The notes: a model not told the origin generated them from the letters alone. DNA of 32,801 bases from Pseudomonadota bacterium (GCA_025360865.1 JANYBG010000114.1:1-32801), one strand, 5' to 3'. Shown: positions 8,563-17,658, numbered from the stretch's first letter. Numbers and translations are program-made.

Positions 8563-10793
8563 AGTCCCAACGCCAACCGCGCGGGTTCCGGTGGATCGCG
8601 GTCGGCCAGGTCATCCTGTGGGCGGCCATTGGCGGCGGCGCCTTCCTGCTCTTGGCCAAGAGCGTGCAGAACTCCTCCGAGTTCGGCCGCCTGCAGCTGT
8701 GGATCCTTGGCGTCGATGTGTGCGGGGTGATCGCCCTCACGGGCCTGCTGGCGCACAAGCTGTGGCGCCTGGTGCGCGACTACCGCGCCCACGTGCCCGG
8801 CTCGCGCCTCACCGCGCGCACGGTCGGCATCTTCGGCGCCCTCGTGATCGCGCCACTGCTCATCGTCTACATGTCCTCGCTCGAGTTCATCAACCGCGGC
8901 ATCGACAGCTGGTTCACCGTGGAGGTGAAGCAGGGCCTGAACGATGCGCTGGACCTGTCACGCGCGGCGCTCGAACTGCGCATGCGCGAGTACTCGACGC
9001 GCACCGTGGCGTTCGCCGATGAACTCGGCGACGCTGACGCGGGCCGCGTGCAGGAGACCATGGACGTGCAGCGCCGCGCGAGCCAGGCGCTGGAGATCAC
9101 CCTGTTCGGCCCGCACGGACGGATCCTTGGGGCAAGCCTCGAGAACGCCTTCGAGAACCTCCCGGCGCAACCCCCGCCGGACCTGCTGCGCCAGATGGAA
9201 CAGCGCAGGCCCTACGTGAGCCTCGAGCCGCAGGCGGGCGGGCGTTACGTGATCCGCACCGCCGCGGTGCTGCCGCGCTCGAGCGCGCTCGGCGCGCGCT
9301 TCGTGGTGGCGATCTACCCGGTGCCGGCGCAGCTCGCGGCGCTCTCCGAGGCGGTACAGGCCACCTACAACCAGTACGGCAACCTCGCCGCCATCCGCGA
9401 GCCGCTGAAGGCGAGCTTCCGCGTGACGCTGACTCTCGTGGTGTTGCTCACGATGCTCGCGGCGATCTACGGCGCGATCTACTCCGCGCAACGGCTGGTG
9501 CGTCCGGTGCAGGATCTGATCGAGGGCACGCGCGCGGTGGGTAAGGGTGACTTCGCGACCCGTCTGCCCCTGCCCTCGCGCGATGAGATGGGATTCCTGG
9601 TGCACTCCTTCAACGACATGACCAAGCGGCTGCGCCGCGCGCGCGTCGAGACCACGCTGAGCCAGCAGGCGGTGGAGCGCGAGCGTACGCGGCTGGCGAT
9701 CATCCTCGCGCGCCTGTCGACAGGCGTGCTGGCGGTTGATCGCACGCTCACCGTGCGTACCGCGAACGAGGCCGCGGGGGCGATCCTCGGCACCGACCTG
9801 TCCGCGGCCACAGGGCATGCGCTTCCCGAGCTGGCCGACGGCAACGAGCGTCTCGGCCAGTTCGTGGCCGCGCTCGCGGTGCGCTTCGCCGCCGGGCGCG
9901 AGGAGTGGCGCGAGCAGCTGGACCTGGATGGCGCCGGCGGCCGCCGCACCCTCATGTGCGCCTGTACCGCGCTGCCGGGCGAGGACAGCGATGTTGGTTT
10001 CGTCATCGTCTTCGATGACATCACCGCGCTCCTGCAGGCGCAGCGCGATGCCGCCTGGGGCGAGGTCGCGCGGCGCCTCGCGCACGAGATCAAGAACCCG
10101 CTCACACCGATACAGCTGTCCGCGGAGCGGCTGCGGCGGCGGCTGTCCGCCGGCATGAACGCCAAGGACGCCGACATTCTCGAGCGCGGCACGCGCACCA
10201 TCGTGCAGCAGGTGGAGACGATGCAGCAGATGGTGAACGCCTTCAGCGAGTACGCGCGCGCTCCAGAGATGCGCATCACCCGCTTCGACCTGAACCACCT
10301 GGTCACCGAGGTGGCCGATCTCTACCGCGCGCAGGACCCGCGCGCCCAGGTGCGGCTGGACCTTGGCGCGGACCTCAGCGGCATCGAGGCTGACCGCGGC
10401 AGGGTGCGTCAGATCCTCAACAACCTCATGACCAACGCGCTGGAAGCGCTTGAAGGGGTTGGTGACGCGCGGCTCGAGATCAGCACGCGCCGGGAGTTCA
10501 GCGGCGACGCCGAGTACGCGGTGGTGAGCGTGTGTGACAATGGGCCGGGATTTCCGCGGGAACTCCTGGGCCGGGTGTTCGACCCCTACGTCACCAGCAA
10601 GCCAAAGGGGACCGGGCTTGGCCTGGCCATCGTCAAGAAGATCATCGAGGAACACGGGGGCCGGATTGACGCCGACAACCGGCCCGAGGGCGGAGCACGC
10701 GTGCGCGTCGTGTTGCCGGTGAAGGACAGCACCCGGTCGTCGACCGGGGGGGCGCGCGAACGGCGGGATCAGTTGCGGAGGGAATGGGCATGA
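8559..10793 (+). CDS. ntrY: NtrY-like membrane sensor histidine kinase
   Basis: Membrane kinase of 744 residues. Three hydrophobic segments lie near residues 13-35, 45-68 and 88-106, then a periplasmic or sensor stretch, then a further membrane segment at about 288-310. A HAMP linker (about 310-365, RLVRPVQDLIEGTRAVGKGDF), a PAS-like region (about 385-500), and the HisKA box with His509 in LAHEIKNPLTP follow. The ATPase domain has the N box (NNLMTNALEAL), DNGPGFP and GTGLGLAIVKKI. This is the NtrY layout. The ATG at 8559 overlaps the DUF4390 stop and its own stop overlaps the regulator ATG. The signal is unknown; the name follows architecture and position rather than a proven nitrogen role. 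The kinase itself looks fully active. Confidence 0.9.
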   Translation: MKSQRQPRGFRWIAVGQVILWAAIGGGAFLLLAKSVQNSSEFGRLQLWILGVDVCGVIALTGLLAHKLWRLVRDYRAHVPGSRLTARTVGIFGALVIAPLLIVYMSSLEFINRGIDSWFTVEVKQGLNDALDLSRAALELRMREYSTRTVAFADELGDADAGRVQETMDVQRRASQALEITLFGPHGRILGASLENAFENLPAQPPPDLLRQMEQRRPYVSLEPQAGGRYVIRTAAVLPRSSALGARFVVAIYPVPAQLAALSEAVQATYNQYGNLAAIREPLKASFRVTLTLVVLLTMLAAIYGAIYSAQRLVRPVQDLIEGTRAVGKGDFATRLPLPSRDEMGFLVHSFNDMTKRLRRARVETTLSQQAVERERTRLAIILARLSTGVLAVDRTLTVRTANEAAGAILGTDLSAATGHALPELADGNERLGQFVAALAVRFAAGREEWREQLDLDGAGGRRTLMCACTALPGEDSDVGFVIVFDDITALLQAQRDAAWGEVARRLAHEIKNPLTPIQLSAERLRRRLSAGMNAKDADILERGTRTIVQQVETMQQMVNAFSEYARAPEMRITRFDLNHLVTEVADLYRAQDPRAQVRLDLGADLSGIEADRGRVRQILNNLMTNALEALEGVGDARLEISTRREFSGDAEYAVVSVCDNGPGFPRELLGRVFDPYVTSKPKGTGLGLAIVKKIIEEHGGRIDADNRPEGGARVRVVLPVKDSTRSSTGGARERRDQLRREWA

Positions 10794-12157
10794 GCAGTTC
10801 ACACATCCTTGTGGTCGATGATGAAGCCGACATCCGGGGCCTGCTCAAGGAGATCCTCTCCGAGGAGGGCTACGAGGTGGATGTGGCCGCCAACGCCGCC
10901 CAGGCGCGCGCCGCGCGCGCCCGCCAGGTGCCCGACCTGGTGCTGCTCGACATCTGGATGCCGGACGTCGATGGCATCACGCTGTTGCGTGAGTGGTCCG
11001 TGGGCGTCACCGACGGCTGCCCGGTCGTCATGATGTCCGGCCACAGCACGGTGGAGACCGCGGTGGAGGCCACGCGCCTGGGCGCGTTCGACTTCGTCGA
11101 GAAGCCGCTGTCGCTCGCCAAGTTGCTGCGCACCGTCGAGCGGGCGCTCGATGCCGGCCGCCGCCATCGCCAGTCCGGGCGCCTGCTCGGCTCGCCGCTG
11201 ACGGTGCCGATCGGCAAGAGCCGGATCATGCAACAGCTGCGCGCCGAGCTGCAGCAGATCGCCGCGCACACCTCCCCGGTGCTGCTGGTGGGCGAGCCGG
11301 GTTCTGGTCGCGAGGCATTCGCGCGCTACCTGCACGAGCAGAGCCCGCGCGCCGCGACCCCGTTCATGCCGCTGGTGGCCAGCGGACTGCGGGAGGAGGA
11401 CGCGGAAGCGCGCCTGTTCGGACGCGAAGCGGCTGACGGCTCCAACGTGGCGGGCGTCCTGGAGAACGCCGGCAACGGCACGCTCTTCATCCACGAGCTC
11501 GATGACCTGCCCGCGGGCGTGCAGCGCCTGCTGGTCGGGGTCTTCGAGTCGGGACAGTTCACGCGCCTGGGCGGTCGTGAACCGCTGCAGTTCCGCGCGC
11601 GACTGCTGTCCTCCGCGCAGCCGGGCGTCGAGCATCGCGCCGGAGGGGCGACGCTGCGGCAGGACCTGCTGGCTCACCTGAACGCGCTCATCGTGCGCGT
11701 GCCGCCGCTGCGCGAGTACGCCGAGGACGTGCCTGACCTGCTGCGTCACCAAGTCGACCGCATGGTGGACGCCGACGGGCTGCAGTTCCGGCGCTTCAGC
11801 GTCGCGGCTCAGAACCGCCTGCGTAATTACCCCTGGCCGGACAATGTGCGCGAGCTGCGTCACCTGGTGCATCGGCTGCTGATCCACGGTGGCCCCGAGG
11901 AGATCCGCCTCGAGGAAATCGAGCGCGAACTCGCGGTGCAGGCCCCTGCGGATGAGCCGCTGGTGAAGCAGGACCTGCTGGCGCTGCCGCTGCGCGAGGC
12001 GCGCGAACAGTTCGAGCGCGCCTACCTGCAGCAGCAGCTGCTCCTGTGCAGCGGCAAGGTGGGGCAGCTCGCCAAGCGAGTCGGCATGGAACGCACGCAC
12101 CTGTACCGCAAGCTGCGCTCTCTCGGGGTCGATTTCCGCAACATCAGCGACGACTGA
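10790..12157 (+). CDS. ntrX: NtrX-like response regulator with degenerate AAA+ domain
   Basis: Response regulator of 455 residues: receiver (1-120) with Asp54 in LVLLDIWMPD, Thr/Ser-type switch and Lys105; AAA+ sigma-54-activator-like domain (about 140-375); Fis-type helix-turn-helix (about 418-447, GQLAKRVGMERTHLYRKLR). The central domain is altered: Walker A is GEPGSGRE with Arg174 where Lys is expected; the Walker B position reads LFIHE with His235 for Asp; and the GAFTGA loop that touches sigma-54 is missing, LFGREAADG being followed directly by a shortened stretch. Fold residues such as RVPPLREYAEDV and WPDNVRELRHLV remain. The ATG at 10790 overlaps the kinase stop (ATGA) and has GGAG 9 bp upstream; an ATG at 10784 is too close to it. 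It probably acts as a DNA-binding regulator without ATP-driven sigma-54 activation. Confidence 0.9.
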   Translation: MSSSHILVVDDEADIRGLLKEILSEEGYEVDVAANAAQARAARARQVPDLVLLDIWMPDVDGITLLREWSVGVTDGCPVVMMSGHSTVETAVEATRLGAFDFVEKPLSLAKLLRTVERALDAGRRHRQSGRLLGSPLTVPIGKSRIMQQLRAELQQIAAHTSPVLLVGEPGSGREAFARYLHEQSPRAATPFMPLVASGLREEDAEARLFGREAADGSNVAGVLENAGNGTLFIHELDDLPAGVQRLLVGVFESGQFTRLGGREPLQFRARLLSSAQPGVEHRAGGATLRQDLLAHLNALIVRVPPLREYAEDVPDLLRHQVDRMVDADGLQFRRFSVAAQNRLRNYPWPDNVRELRHLVHRLLIHGGPEEIRLEEIERELAVQAPADEPLVKQDLLALPLREAREQFERAYLQQQLLLCSGKVGQLAKRVGMERTHLYRKLRSLGVDFRNISDD

Positions 12158-12170
12158 GGCCACCGCCGCG

Positions 12171-12548
12171 GTGGCCGTGAGCGCGGACTACCTCGCGTAC
12201 GTGCTGGAGCAGCTCGCCGGCGTGGAGGGGGTCAGCTTCCGGCGCATGTTCGGCGGGGGGGGACTGTATGCCGACGAGTTCTTCTTCGGCCTGATCTTCA
12301 AGGACACGCTGTTCCTGCGCGTGGATGACTCCAGTCGCGCGCGCTATGAGGCGCGCGGCATGGCGCGCTTCAGACCCTACGCTGACCGGCCCGACCTCAG
12401 CATGAACTACTACGAAGCTCCGGCGGACGCGCTGGAGGATCCCGAGGAACTCGGCGCGTTGGCCCGTCATTCCATCGAGATCGCCCGCGCCGCCGCGCTC
12501 AAGCCCGCGCGCCGCCCCGGCGCGAAACGGCCGCGGTCGCGCCGCTAG
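12171..12548 (+). CDS. TfoX N-terminal domain protein
   Basis: Protein of 125 residues matching the TfoX/Sxy N-terminal domain: VSFRRMFGGGGLYADEFFFGLIFKD is a clear family block (here read at residues 22-46), followed by LFLRVDDSSRARYEARG and a YYEAPADALEDPEEL segment. Sxy/TfoX proteins help CRP activate competence genes, but single-domain forms are common and usually of unknown function. It starts at GTG 12171, 13 bp after the ntrX stop, on the same strand, so it is probably the last gene of that run. The C-terminal tail is Arg/Pro/Ala-rich. It lacks the TfoX C-terminal domain. Any competence role is doubtful, since the local dprA is broken. Confidence 0.85.
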   Translation: MAVSADYLAYVLEQLAGVEGVSFRRMFGGGGLYADEFFFGLIFKDTLFLRVDDSSRARYEARGMARFRPYADRPDLSMNYYEAPADALEDPEELGALARHSIEIARAAALKPARRPGAKRPRSRR

Positions 12549-12795
12549 CGCGGAGCCGTCGCGGGTGCGGACGCGGGTCCGCCGCCGCCGGCGACGCCGG
12601 CGACGCCGGGGCCGCCGCCCTGAGCCGCGTGATGGCGTCTATCCGCGGGCGCATCAGCTTCGGCACGACGTCTTGGAGGCGCTCCTGCGCGTAGTGCGCC
12701 GGCCGCTGCCTCACCAGCGGCTCCTTCGCGACCACTGGGCCCGCCGGTCTCCCTGGAATCCCGCCCGCGGCGCGCGGGCGGCTCCAGGCTGTCAC
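12549..12795. other. Convergent gap without a supported gene
   Basis: The 247 bp between the TfoX-like gene (+) and the SPOR gene (-) are very GC-rich, with a short CCGGCGACG-type repeat at about 12585-12612. Two minus-strand readings (to 12499 and 12545) are open but have low-complexity Ala/Pro/Arg translations and no recognisable domain. One of them contains a slightly more protein-like piece (AHYAQERLQDVVPKLMRPR), possibly the relic of a gene. I see no clear terminator with a T-run. Confidence 0.4.
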
Positions 12796-13377
12796 TCAAT
12801 CTCCGATGCGGATCACGAGGGCATCGACGTCCGCGGCATGAAGCTGTTTGCGGATCTTGTTGAGTTCATCGAGATTGTTGATCGGCCCGATGCGCACGCG
12901 ATGCCACACGTCCGTATCCACCGCGACGCGCTGTACCTTCGCGTCCACGCCGAGCTTGCCCAGCCGGGCGCGCGTGCCCTCGGCCTCCGACTCGCCGCGG
13001 TATGAGCCCACCTGCAGGACGTAGACACCGGGGCGCTCCACCTTGGAGGCGGCCGGCAGATCGCGTTTGACGTCTTTCTCCTTCTCCGGCACCACCACCT
13101 CGAAGTTGGGCAGCATCTGGTAGAAGTCGTACTTCGCGGAAGGCTTGGCGGCCCCCGGTTCGCCGCTGTCGGCATCGGGCCGCGGCGTGTGGCGGGCATC
13201 CGGGTGAGGTATGTCGGCCGGCTCCGGCGGCTTGTGTTGTCGTGCGCCGAAGTAGATGAAGGCGACGCTTACCACGCAAGCCCCGACCGCGACACCCCAG
13301 CCGAATTCCTTGTGGCGGCGCAGGTCCAGCGAGCTACGCTGGCTGTTCTTGTAGTCGCGGCTGGTCAGCTTCGCCAT
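12796..13377 (-). CDS. SPOR-domain membrane protein (FtsN-like)
   Basis: Protein of 193 residues: a short basic cytoplasmic tail, one membrane helix at about 27-46 (GVAVGACVVSVAFIYFGA), a Pro/Asp-rich periplasmic linker (50-115) and a C-terminal SPOR domain (about 117-193) starting VYVLQVGSYRGESEAE and containing VWHRVRIGP. SPOR domains bind denuded septal peptidoglycan, so a role at the division site is likely. The start is ATG at 13377 (MAKLTSRDYKNSQ). It lies downstream of argS on the same strand, a common arrangement; the hslVU genes that often follow are absent here. A short upstream frame at 13368-13499 repeats its N-terminal TSRDYK motif. Confidence 0.87.
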   Translation of the reverse strand: MAKLTSRDYKNSQRSSLDLRRHKEFGWGVAVGACVVSVAFIYFGARQHKPPEPADIPHPDARHTPRPDADSGEPGAAKPSAKYDFYQMLPNFEVVVPEKEKDVKRDLPAASKVERPGVYVLQVGSYRGESEAEGTRARLGKLGVDAKVQRVAVDTDVWHRVRIGPINNLDELNKIRKQLHAADVDALVIRIGD

Positions 13378-13499
13378 GCGGGCTCGCGTCGTGCCGTGGT
13401 GCCAGTGGTGTTCACCCTCCCTGCCGGGACGTCATTCGCCGCGATTCCCCCGCCCGGGCGGCGGCGCGCCTTGTAGTCGCGACTGGTGCGCTCGCTCAT
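13368..13499 (-). CDS. Possible small ORF, partial copy of the SPOR gene start
   Basis: A 43-codon minus-strand frame starts ATG at 13499 (MSERTSRDYKARRRPGGG) and ends in a TGA that overlaps the first codons of the SPOR gene. Its TSRDYK is shared with residues 5-10 of the SPOR protein, and the DNA matches there over about 18 bases with one difference. It may be an old, degraded 5' duplication, an earlier start region of the same gene put out of frame, or a short leader peptide. No Shine-Dalgarno or domain supports translation. Confidence 0.3.
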
Positions 13500-13537
13500 C
13501 GATGCCTAGGAGTCGCCGCCGGCGCCGGGCGCGGGCA

Positions 13538-15295
13538 TCACATGCTCTCCGGGGCGGAGACCCCGAGGAGCGCAAGGCCGTTGCGCAGCACCTGCTGCAC
13601 GCCAAGCACCAGCGCCAGGCGCGCATTGCGCACCGCCGCGTCGTCGACGATGAACTGCTCCGCGTTGTAGTAGGTGTGCAGCGTGTTGGCGAGCTCGCGC
13701 AGGTAGTGGGCAACCGCGTGGGGGGCGCGCGTGAGCGCGGCCTGCTCGATGATCTCCGGATAGCGCGTGAGGGCGCTTAAGACCGCCTGCTCATGCGCGC
13801 CAGTGAGGCTCGTGGCGCTGGCTAGGCCGTGCGCGCTATCGAACGCGAGTCCGCGGGAGGCGAGCTGCTTCATGACACTCGCCACGCGCGCGTGCGCGTA
13901 CTGGATGTAGTACACCGGGTTCTCGTTGGTGCGCGACTTGGCCAGCTCCAGATCGAAGTCCAGTGGCTGGTCGTGGCTGCGCATGAGATAGAAGAACCGG
14001 CACGCGTCGTTGCCGACTTCCCCGCGCAGCTGGCGCAGCGTCACGAACTGTCCCTCGCGCTTGCCCATGGGGATCCTCTCGGTACCGCGGAAAAGGCTCA
14101 CGAACTGGATCAAGGTGGCCTCGAGGCAATCCCCGGGGCAGCCCATGGCGATGAGTCCGGCCCGCACGCGGGCGACGTAGCCGTGGTGATCAGCGCCCAG
14201 CACATCGAGCAGGCGGGTGAAGCCACGCTCGTACTTGTTGAGGTGGTAGGCGATGTCCGAGGCGAAGTACGTCTTCTGGCCATTCTCGCGCACCACCACC
14301 CGGTCCTTCTCGTCGCCGAACTCGGTGGCGCGGAACCAGAGCGCGCCGTCTTTCTCCTGCAGGCGACCCTGTCCGCGCAGCACCTCCAGCGCGTGATCGA
14401 TGCTGCCGCTCTCGGCGAAGGCGCGCTCGGAGGTCCACTCCTCGAAGACGACGCCGAACTCGGCGAGGTCCTCGCGGATGTCCGCGAGCATGAACTCAAG
14501 GGAAAGATCGAGCACCTGGCGGAAGCCATCCGCGCCGATTTGCGCCCGGCAGCGCTCGATCAGGGCGTCGATGTAGGCTTCCTTGTCCCCCGCGGGCGCA
14601 TCCGCCGGAAGTCCCGCGAGTACCGCGGCGGCCGGCCGGCGCAGCGCCTCGCCGACCTCCCGCCTCAGCCGCCCCGCCAGCGGACGCACGTACTCGGCGC
14701 GGTAGCCGTTGTCCGGGAAGGGCAGCGCTTCACCCAGGGCTTCGAGGTATCTCACCCACACGCTCACGGCGAGGATGTCCATCTGCCGCCCGGCGTCGTT
14801 GACGTAGTACTCGCGCGCGACGCTGTGCCCGGTGGCGCGCAACAGGTTCGAGAGCGTGGCGCCGAAGGCGGCCTGACGGCCGTGGCCGACGTGCAGGGGG
14901 CCAGTGGGGTTGGCGGAGACGAACTCGACGAGTATCCGCTCGCCGCCGCCGCGGTTGCTCTCCCCATAGGCTCCCGCCTGCTCGTGGATGCGAGCGAGCT
15001 CCGCGGCATAGGCCCCGGGGGCCATGTGGAAGTTGATGAAGCCGGCGCCGGCGACCTCGGTGCGCGCCACGAGCTCACTGGGCGGCAGTGCGGCGAGGAT
15101 GGCCGCGGCCAGCTCCCGCGGGTTCTTGCGCGCGACCTTCGCCAGGCGCAGGGCCACGTTGGTCGCGAACTCGCCGTGGCGCGCATCGCGGGTGCGCTCG
15201 ATGACGATGGCGGCCGCGGCCGGCGTCTCGGCCAGCACGGAACCCGTCAGTCTGGCCAGCGCCGCCAGCAGCAGCCGCTCGAGTTCTTGCTTCAA
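13538..15295 (-). CDS. argS: Arginyl-tRNA synthetase
   Basis: Class I aminoacyl-tRNA synthetase that charges tRNA(Arg). It has 585 residues. An N-terminal additional domain (1-110) precedes the catalytic fold with SANPTGPLHVGHGR (HIGH motif at 135-138). The second signature is MGKREG at 410-415; many ArgRS enzymes have this non-canonical form instead of KMSKS. The C-terminal DALR anticodon-binding domain (about 460-585) includes NENPVYYIQYAHARV at its border. The start is TTG at 15295 (MKQELERLLLAAL); no ATG or Shine-Dalgarno fits better. It lies between priA upstream (84-bp gap) and the SPOR gene downstream. Confidence 0.97.
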   Translation of the reverse strand: MKQELERLLLAALARLTGSVLAETPAAAAIVIERTRDARHGEFATNVALRLAKVARKNPRELAAAILAALPPSELVARTEVAGAGFINFHMAPGAYAAELARIHEQAGAYGESNRGGGERILVEFVSANPTGPLHVGHGRQAAFGATLSNLLRATGHSVAREYYVNDAGRQMDILAVSVWVRYLEALGEALPFPDNGYRAEYVRPLAGRLRREVGEALRRPAAAVLAGLPADAPAGDKEAYIDALIERCRAQIGADGFRQVLDLSLEFMLADIREDLAEFGVVFEEWTSERAFAESGSIDHALEVLRGQGRLQEKDGALWFRATEFGDEKDRVVVRENGQKTYFASDIAYHLNKYERGFTRLLDVLGADHHGYVARVRAGLIAMGCPGDCLEATLIQFVSLFRGTERIPMGKREGQFVTLRQLRGEVGNDACRFFYLMRSHDQPLDFDLELAKSRTNENPVYYIQYAHARVASVMKQLASRGLAFDSAHGLASATSLTGAHEQAVLSALTRYPEIIEQAALTRAPHAVAHYLRELANTLHTYYNAEQFIVDDAAVRNARLALVLGVQQVLRNGLALLGVSAPESM

Positions 15296-15379
15296 AGGAG
15301 TGGGATTTCCGCGTGTCCGGCAGCGCGTGATTCTACCCGAAGCGCCGCGGCGATTGGCCGCGGCGTGCGTCCGCGCCGG

Positions 15380-17584
15380 TTAGAACAATTCAATCGGATC
15401 AACATCGAGCGACCAGCGCACGGCGCGCGCGCTCTTGAGCTGCTCCACTTGCGGCAGCCAGCCATCGAGGAATTCATGCAGCCGCGCGCGTTCTGGGCTC
15501 TCGACCAGCAGCTGCGCGTGGTAGCGACCCGCGCGCCGAGCCATGGCGGCGGGGACCGGCCCGAGCAGGCGCACCCCGCGCGGGGGCGCCACGGCGAGCT
15601 GGCGGGCCTCGGTGAGGAAGGTGAGCGCGCCCTCGGCTGTCTTGGCGGAGTCACGCAGGGCCGCGAGGCGCGCGAACGGGGGCCAGGAGGCCTGTGCGCG
15701 CTCGGCGAGCGCGGCTTCCGCGAACCCGTCGTAGCCCTGCGCCAACAGGTGGGTGAGCAATGGATGATCGGGAAACGAACTCTGGATCAGCACCTCGCCG
15801 GCCCTGGCGCCGCGGCCGGCGCGGCCGGCCACCTGCACGATCGTCTGCGCGAGCCGTTCGGGAGCGCGGAAGTCGGTGCTGAACAGGCCCTGGTCCGCAT
15901 TGAGCACGACGACCAGAGTGACGTTGGGGAAGTCGTGTCCCTTGGTGACCATCTGCGTGCCCACCAGTATCCGCGCTTCGCCCGAGGACATCCGGCGCAC
16001 GACGGCCTCCATGTCGCCGTGCTTACGCACGACGTCACGGTCCAGGCGCGCGATGCTGACAGCGGGGAACAGTGCCTGCAGGGCTTCCTCCACCCGCTCG
16101 GTCCCCTGGCCGACGGCCTTGACCTCGAAGCCACACACCGGACAGCGCGTCGGCAGCGGCGCATCCGCCCCGCAATGATGGCAACGCAGCCGCCCGGCGT
16201 CCTGGTGCACGGTAAGCCGCGCGTCGCATTCGCCGCACGGGGCGACCCAGCCGCACCCGGTGCACAAGAGCGTGGGCGCGTAGCCGCGCCGGTTGAGGAA
16301 CACGAGCACCTGGCCGTCATCGGTCAGGTGACGCTGGATCGCCAGTACCACCGGTGTCGCCATCCCAGAGCGCACCGCGGAGCTGCGCAGGTCGATCAGT
16401 TTCAGCACCGGCGGTTGCGCCTGGGCGGCCCGGCGCAGCAGGCGTAACCGCGTGTAGCGGCCGGCGGTGACGTTGTGCAGTGTCTCCAGCGACGGTGTCG
16501 CCGAGCCGAGCACCACCGGCACCCGCGCATGGTGCGCGCGCACCACGGCGAGGTCCCGCGCCGAGTAGCGCAACGCGCCCTCATGCTGCTTGAAGGAGGA
16601 GTCGTGCTCTTCGTCGACCACGATCAGTCCCAGGTCCGGCACCGGCGCGAACACCGCCGAGCGCGTGCCCAGCACGACGCGCGCGTGGCCACTGAAGGCC
16701 TCGCGCCAGGCGAGCAGTCGCTCGTGGTCGGTGAGTCCGGAGTGCAGCACCGCGAGTGGGGTGTCGAAGCGCTCGCGGAAGCGACCCACCAGCTGCGGCG
16801 TGAGGCCAATCTCGGGTACCAGGACCAGCACGCGCCGCCCGGCGCCGAGCACTCGTTCCACCAGACGCAGGTAGACTTCCGTCTTGCCGCTGCCGGTGAT
16901 GCCGTGAAGCACGAAGGCGCCATAGCCACCGAGGGCGGCGCCGATCTTGGCCACGGCCTGCGCCTGTTCCTCGAGCAGCGCGGGGCCCGCGCAGCGCACG
17001 CCTGCGGTCGAGGGCTCGCGCCCCTGCGCGACTTCCGTGCGATCGAGCCAGCCCCGCTTGAGCAGCGCGCGCGCCGCCTCGCGCCAGCCTCGCATGCGCT
17101 CGTCCAGCGCATCCGCGGTCATCGAGTCCTCCCCGGCCAGCAGCGTGAGCACGGCCAGCTGCCGGGGGGCGCGTCGCGCCGCGGCTGATTCGAGCGCTTC
17201 GCGACCTTCGCGGCTGAGGGACCAGTTCTCCTGGAGGGCCGCGCTCGGGGCACCCGCTCGCAGGGCCTTGGGAAGGGCCCCGGCGGCGACCTCCCCGATG
17301 GGGTGGTGGTAGTAGCCGGAAGCCCATTCCAGCAGTGCCACCGCGGCGGGGTCCAGGACCGGCACCCGGTCCAGCACCTCGAGAATAGGCTTCAGGCGCT
17401 CGGCTGGCACGTCGGAGCCCCCGGCGGTGCCCATGACCAGACCCACCAGGCGCCGGCGGCCGAAGGGCACGCGCACGCGCGCCCCGACTGCGGGCTCGCC
17501 GGCGCCCTCAGGGGCAAGGTAGTCGAAGAGGCGGCGCAGGGGGGTATCGAGCGCCACCCTGAAGACTTTGGGCACGGGACTCAC
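15380..17584 (-). CDS. priA: Primosomal protein N' (replication restart helicase)
   Basis: 3'-5' helicase that recognises stalled forks and reloads the replisome. It has 734 residues. The N-terminal 3'-DNA-binding domain (1-100) contains FDYLAPEG and RVRVPFGRRRLVG. Walker A is GITGSGKTEVYL with Lys234, Walker B is DEEHD at about 324-328 followed by SSFKQ. Eight cysteines in the order CTGC, CGEC, CHHC, CPVC (about residues 440-480) bind two zinc ions. Helicase C motifs include VGTQMVTKGHDFPNVTLV and QVAGRAGRG. The start is GTG at 17584 (MSPVPKVFRVALDTPL). It is divergent from the sigma-factor operon. Confidence 0.97.
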   Translation of the reverse strand: MSPVPKVFRVALDTPLRRLFDYLAPEGAGEPAVGARVRVPFGRRRLVGLVMGTAGGSDVPAERLKPILEVLDRVPVLDPAAVALLEWASGYYHHPIGEVAAGALPKALRAGAPSAALQENWSLSREGREALESAAARRAPRQLAVLTLLAGEDSMTADALDERMRGWREAARALLKRGWLDRTEVAQGREPSTAGVRCAGPALLEEQAQAVAKIGAALGGYGAFVLHGITGSGKTEVYLRLVERVLGAGRRVLVLVPEIGLTPQLVGRFRERFDTPLAVLHSGLTDHERLLAWREAFSGHARVVLGTRSAVFAPVPDLGLIVVDEEHDSSFKQHEGALRYSARDLAVVRAHHARVPVVLGSATPSLETLHNVTAGRYTRLRLLRRAAQAQPPVLKLIDLRSSAVRSGMATPVVLAIQRHLTDDGQVLVFLNRRGYAPTLLCTGCGWVAPCGECDARLTVHQDAGRLRCHHCGADAPLPTRCPVCGFEVKAVGQGTERVEEALQALFPAVSIARLDRDVVRKHGDMEAVVRRMSSGEARILVGTQMVTKGHDFPNVTLVVVLNADQGLFSTDFRAPERLAQTIVQVAGRAGRGARAGEVLIQSSFPDHPLLTHLLAQGYDGFAEAALAERAQASWPPFARLAALRDSAKTAEGALTFLTEARQLAVAPPRGVRLLGPVPAAMARRAGRYHAQLLVESPERARLHEFLDGWLPQVEQLKSARAVRWSLDVDPIELF

Positions 17585-17658
17585 ATCTAAGTTAAATCAA
17601 GGGCTTGCGGGGGTCGGGGTCGGTCAACCGCGACCGGCGCCGGCGCGTTATACAGGCC

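Noticed and set aside
8958-10802. 614-codon minus-strand frame over the sensor kinase
   Set aside because: Antisense shadow of a kinase whose H, N and G boxes are intact on the plus strand.
12575-12620. Short CCGGCGACG-type repeat taken as a possible tandem array
   Set aside because: Only about two to three partial units in a GC-rich gap; not more than expected for such composition.
13829-16447. 872-codon plus-strand frame over argS and priA
   Set aside because: It spans two clear minus-strand genes with full motif sets and has only low-complexity His/Arg/Gly/Ala composition.
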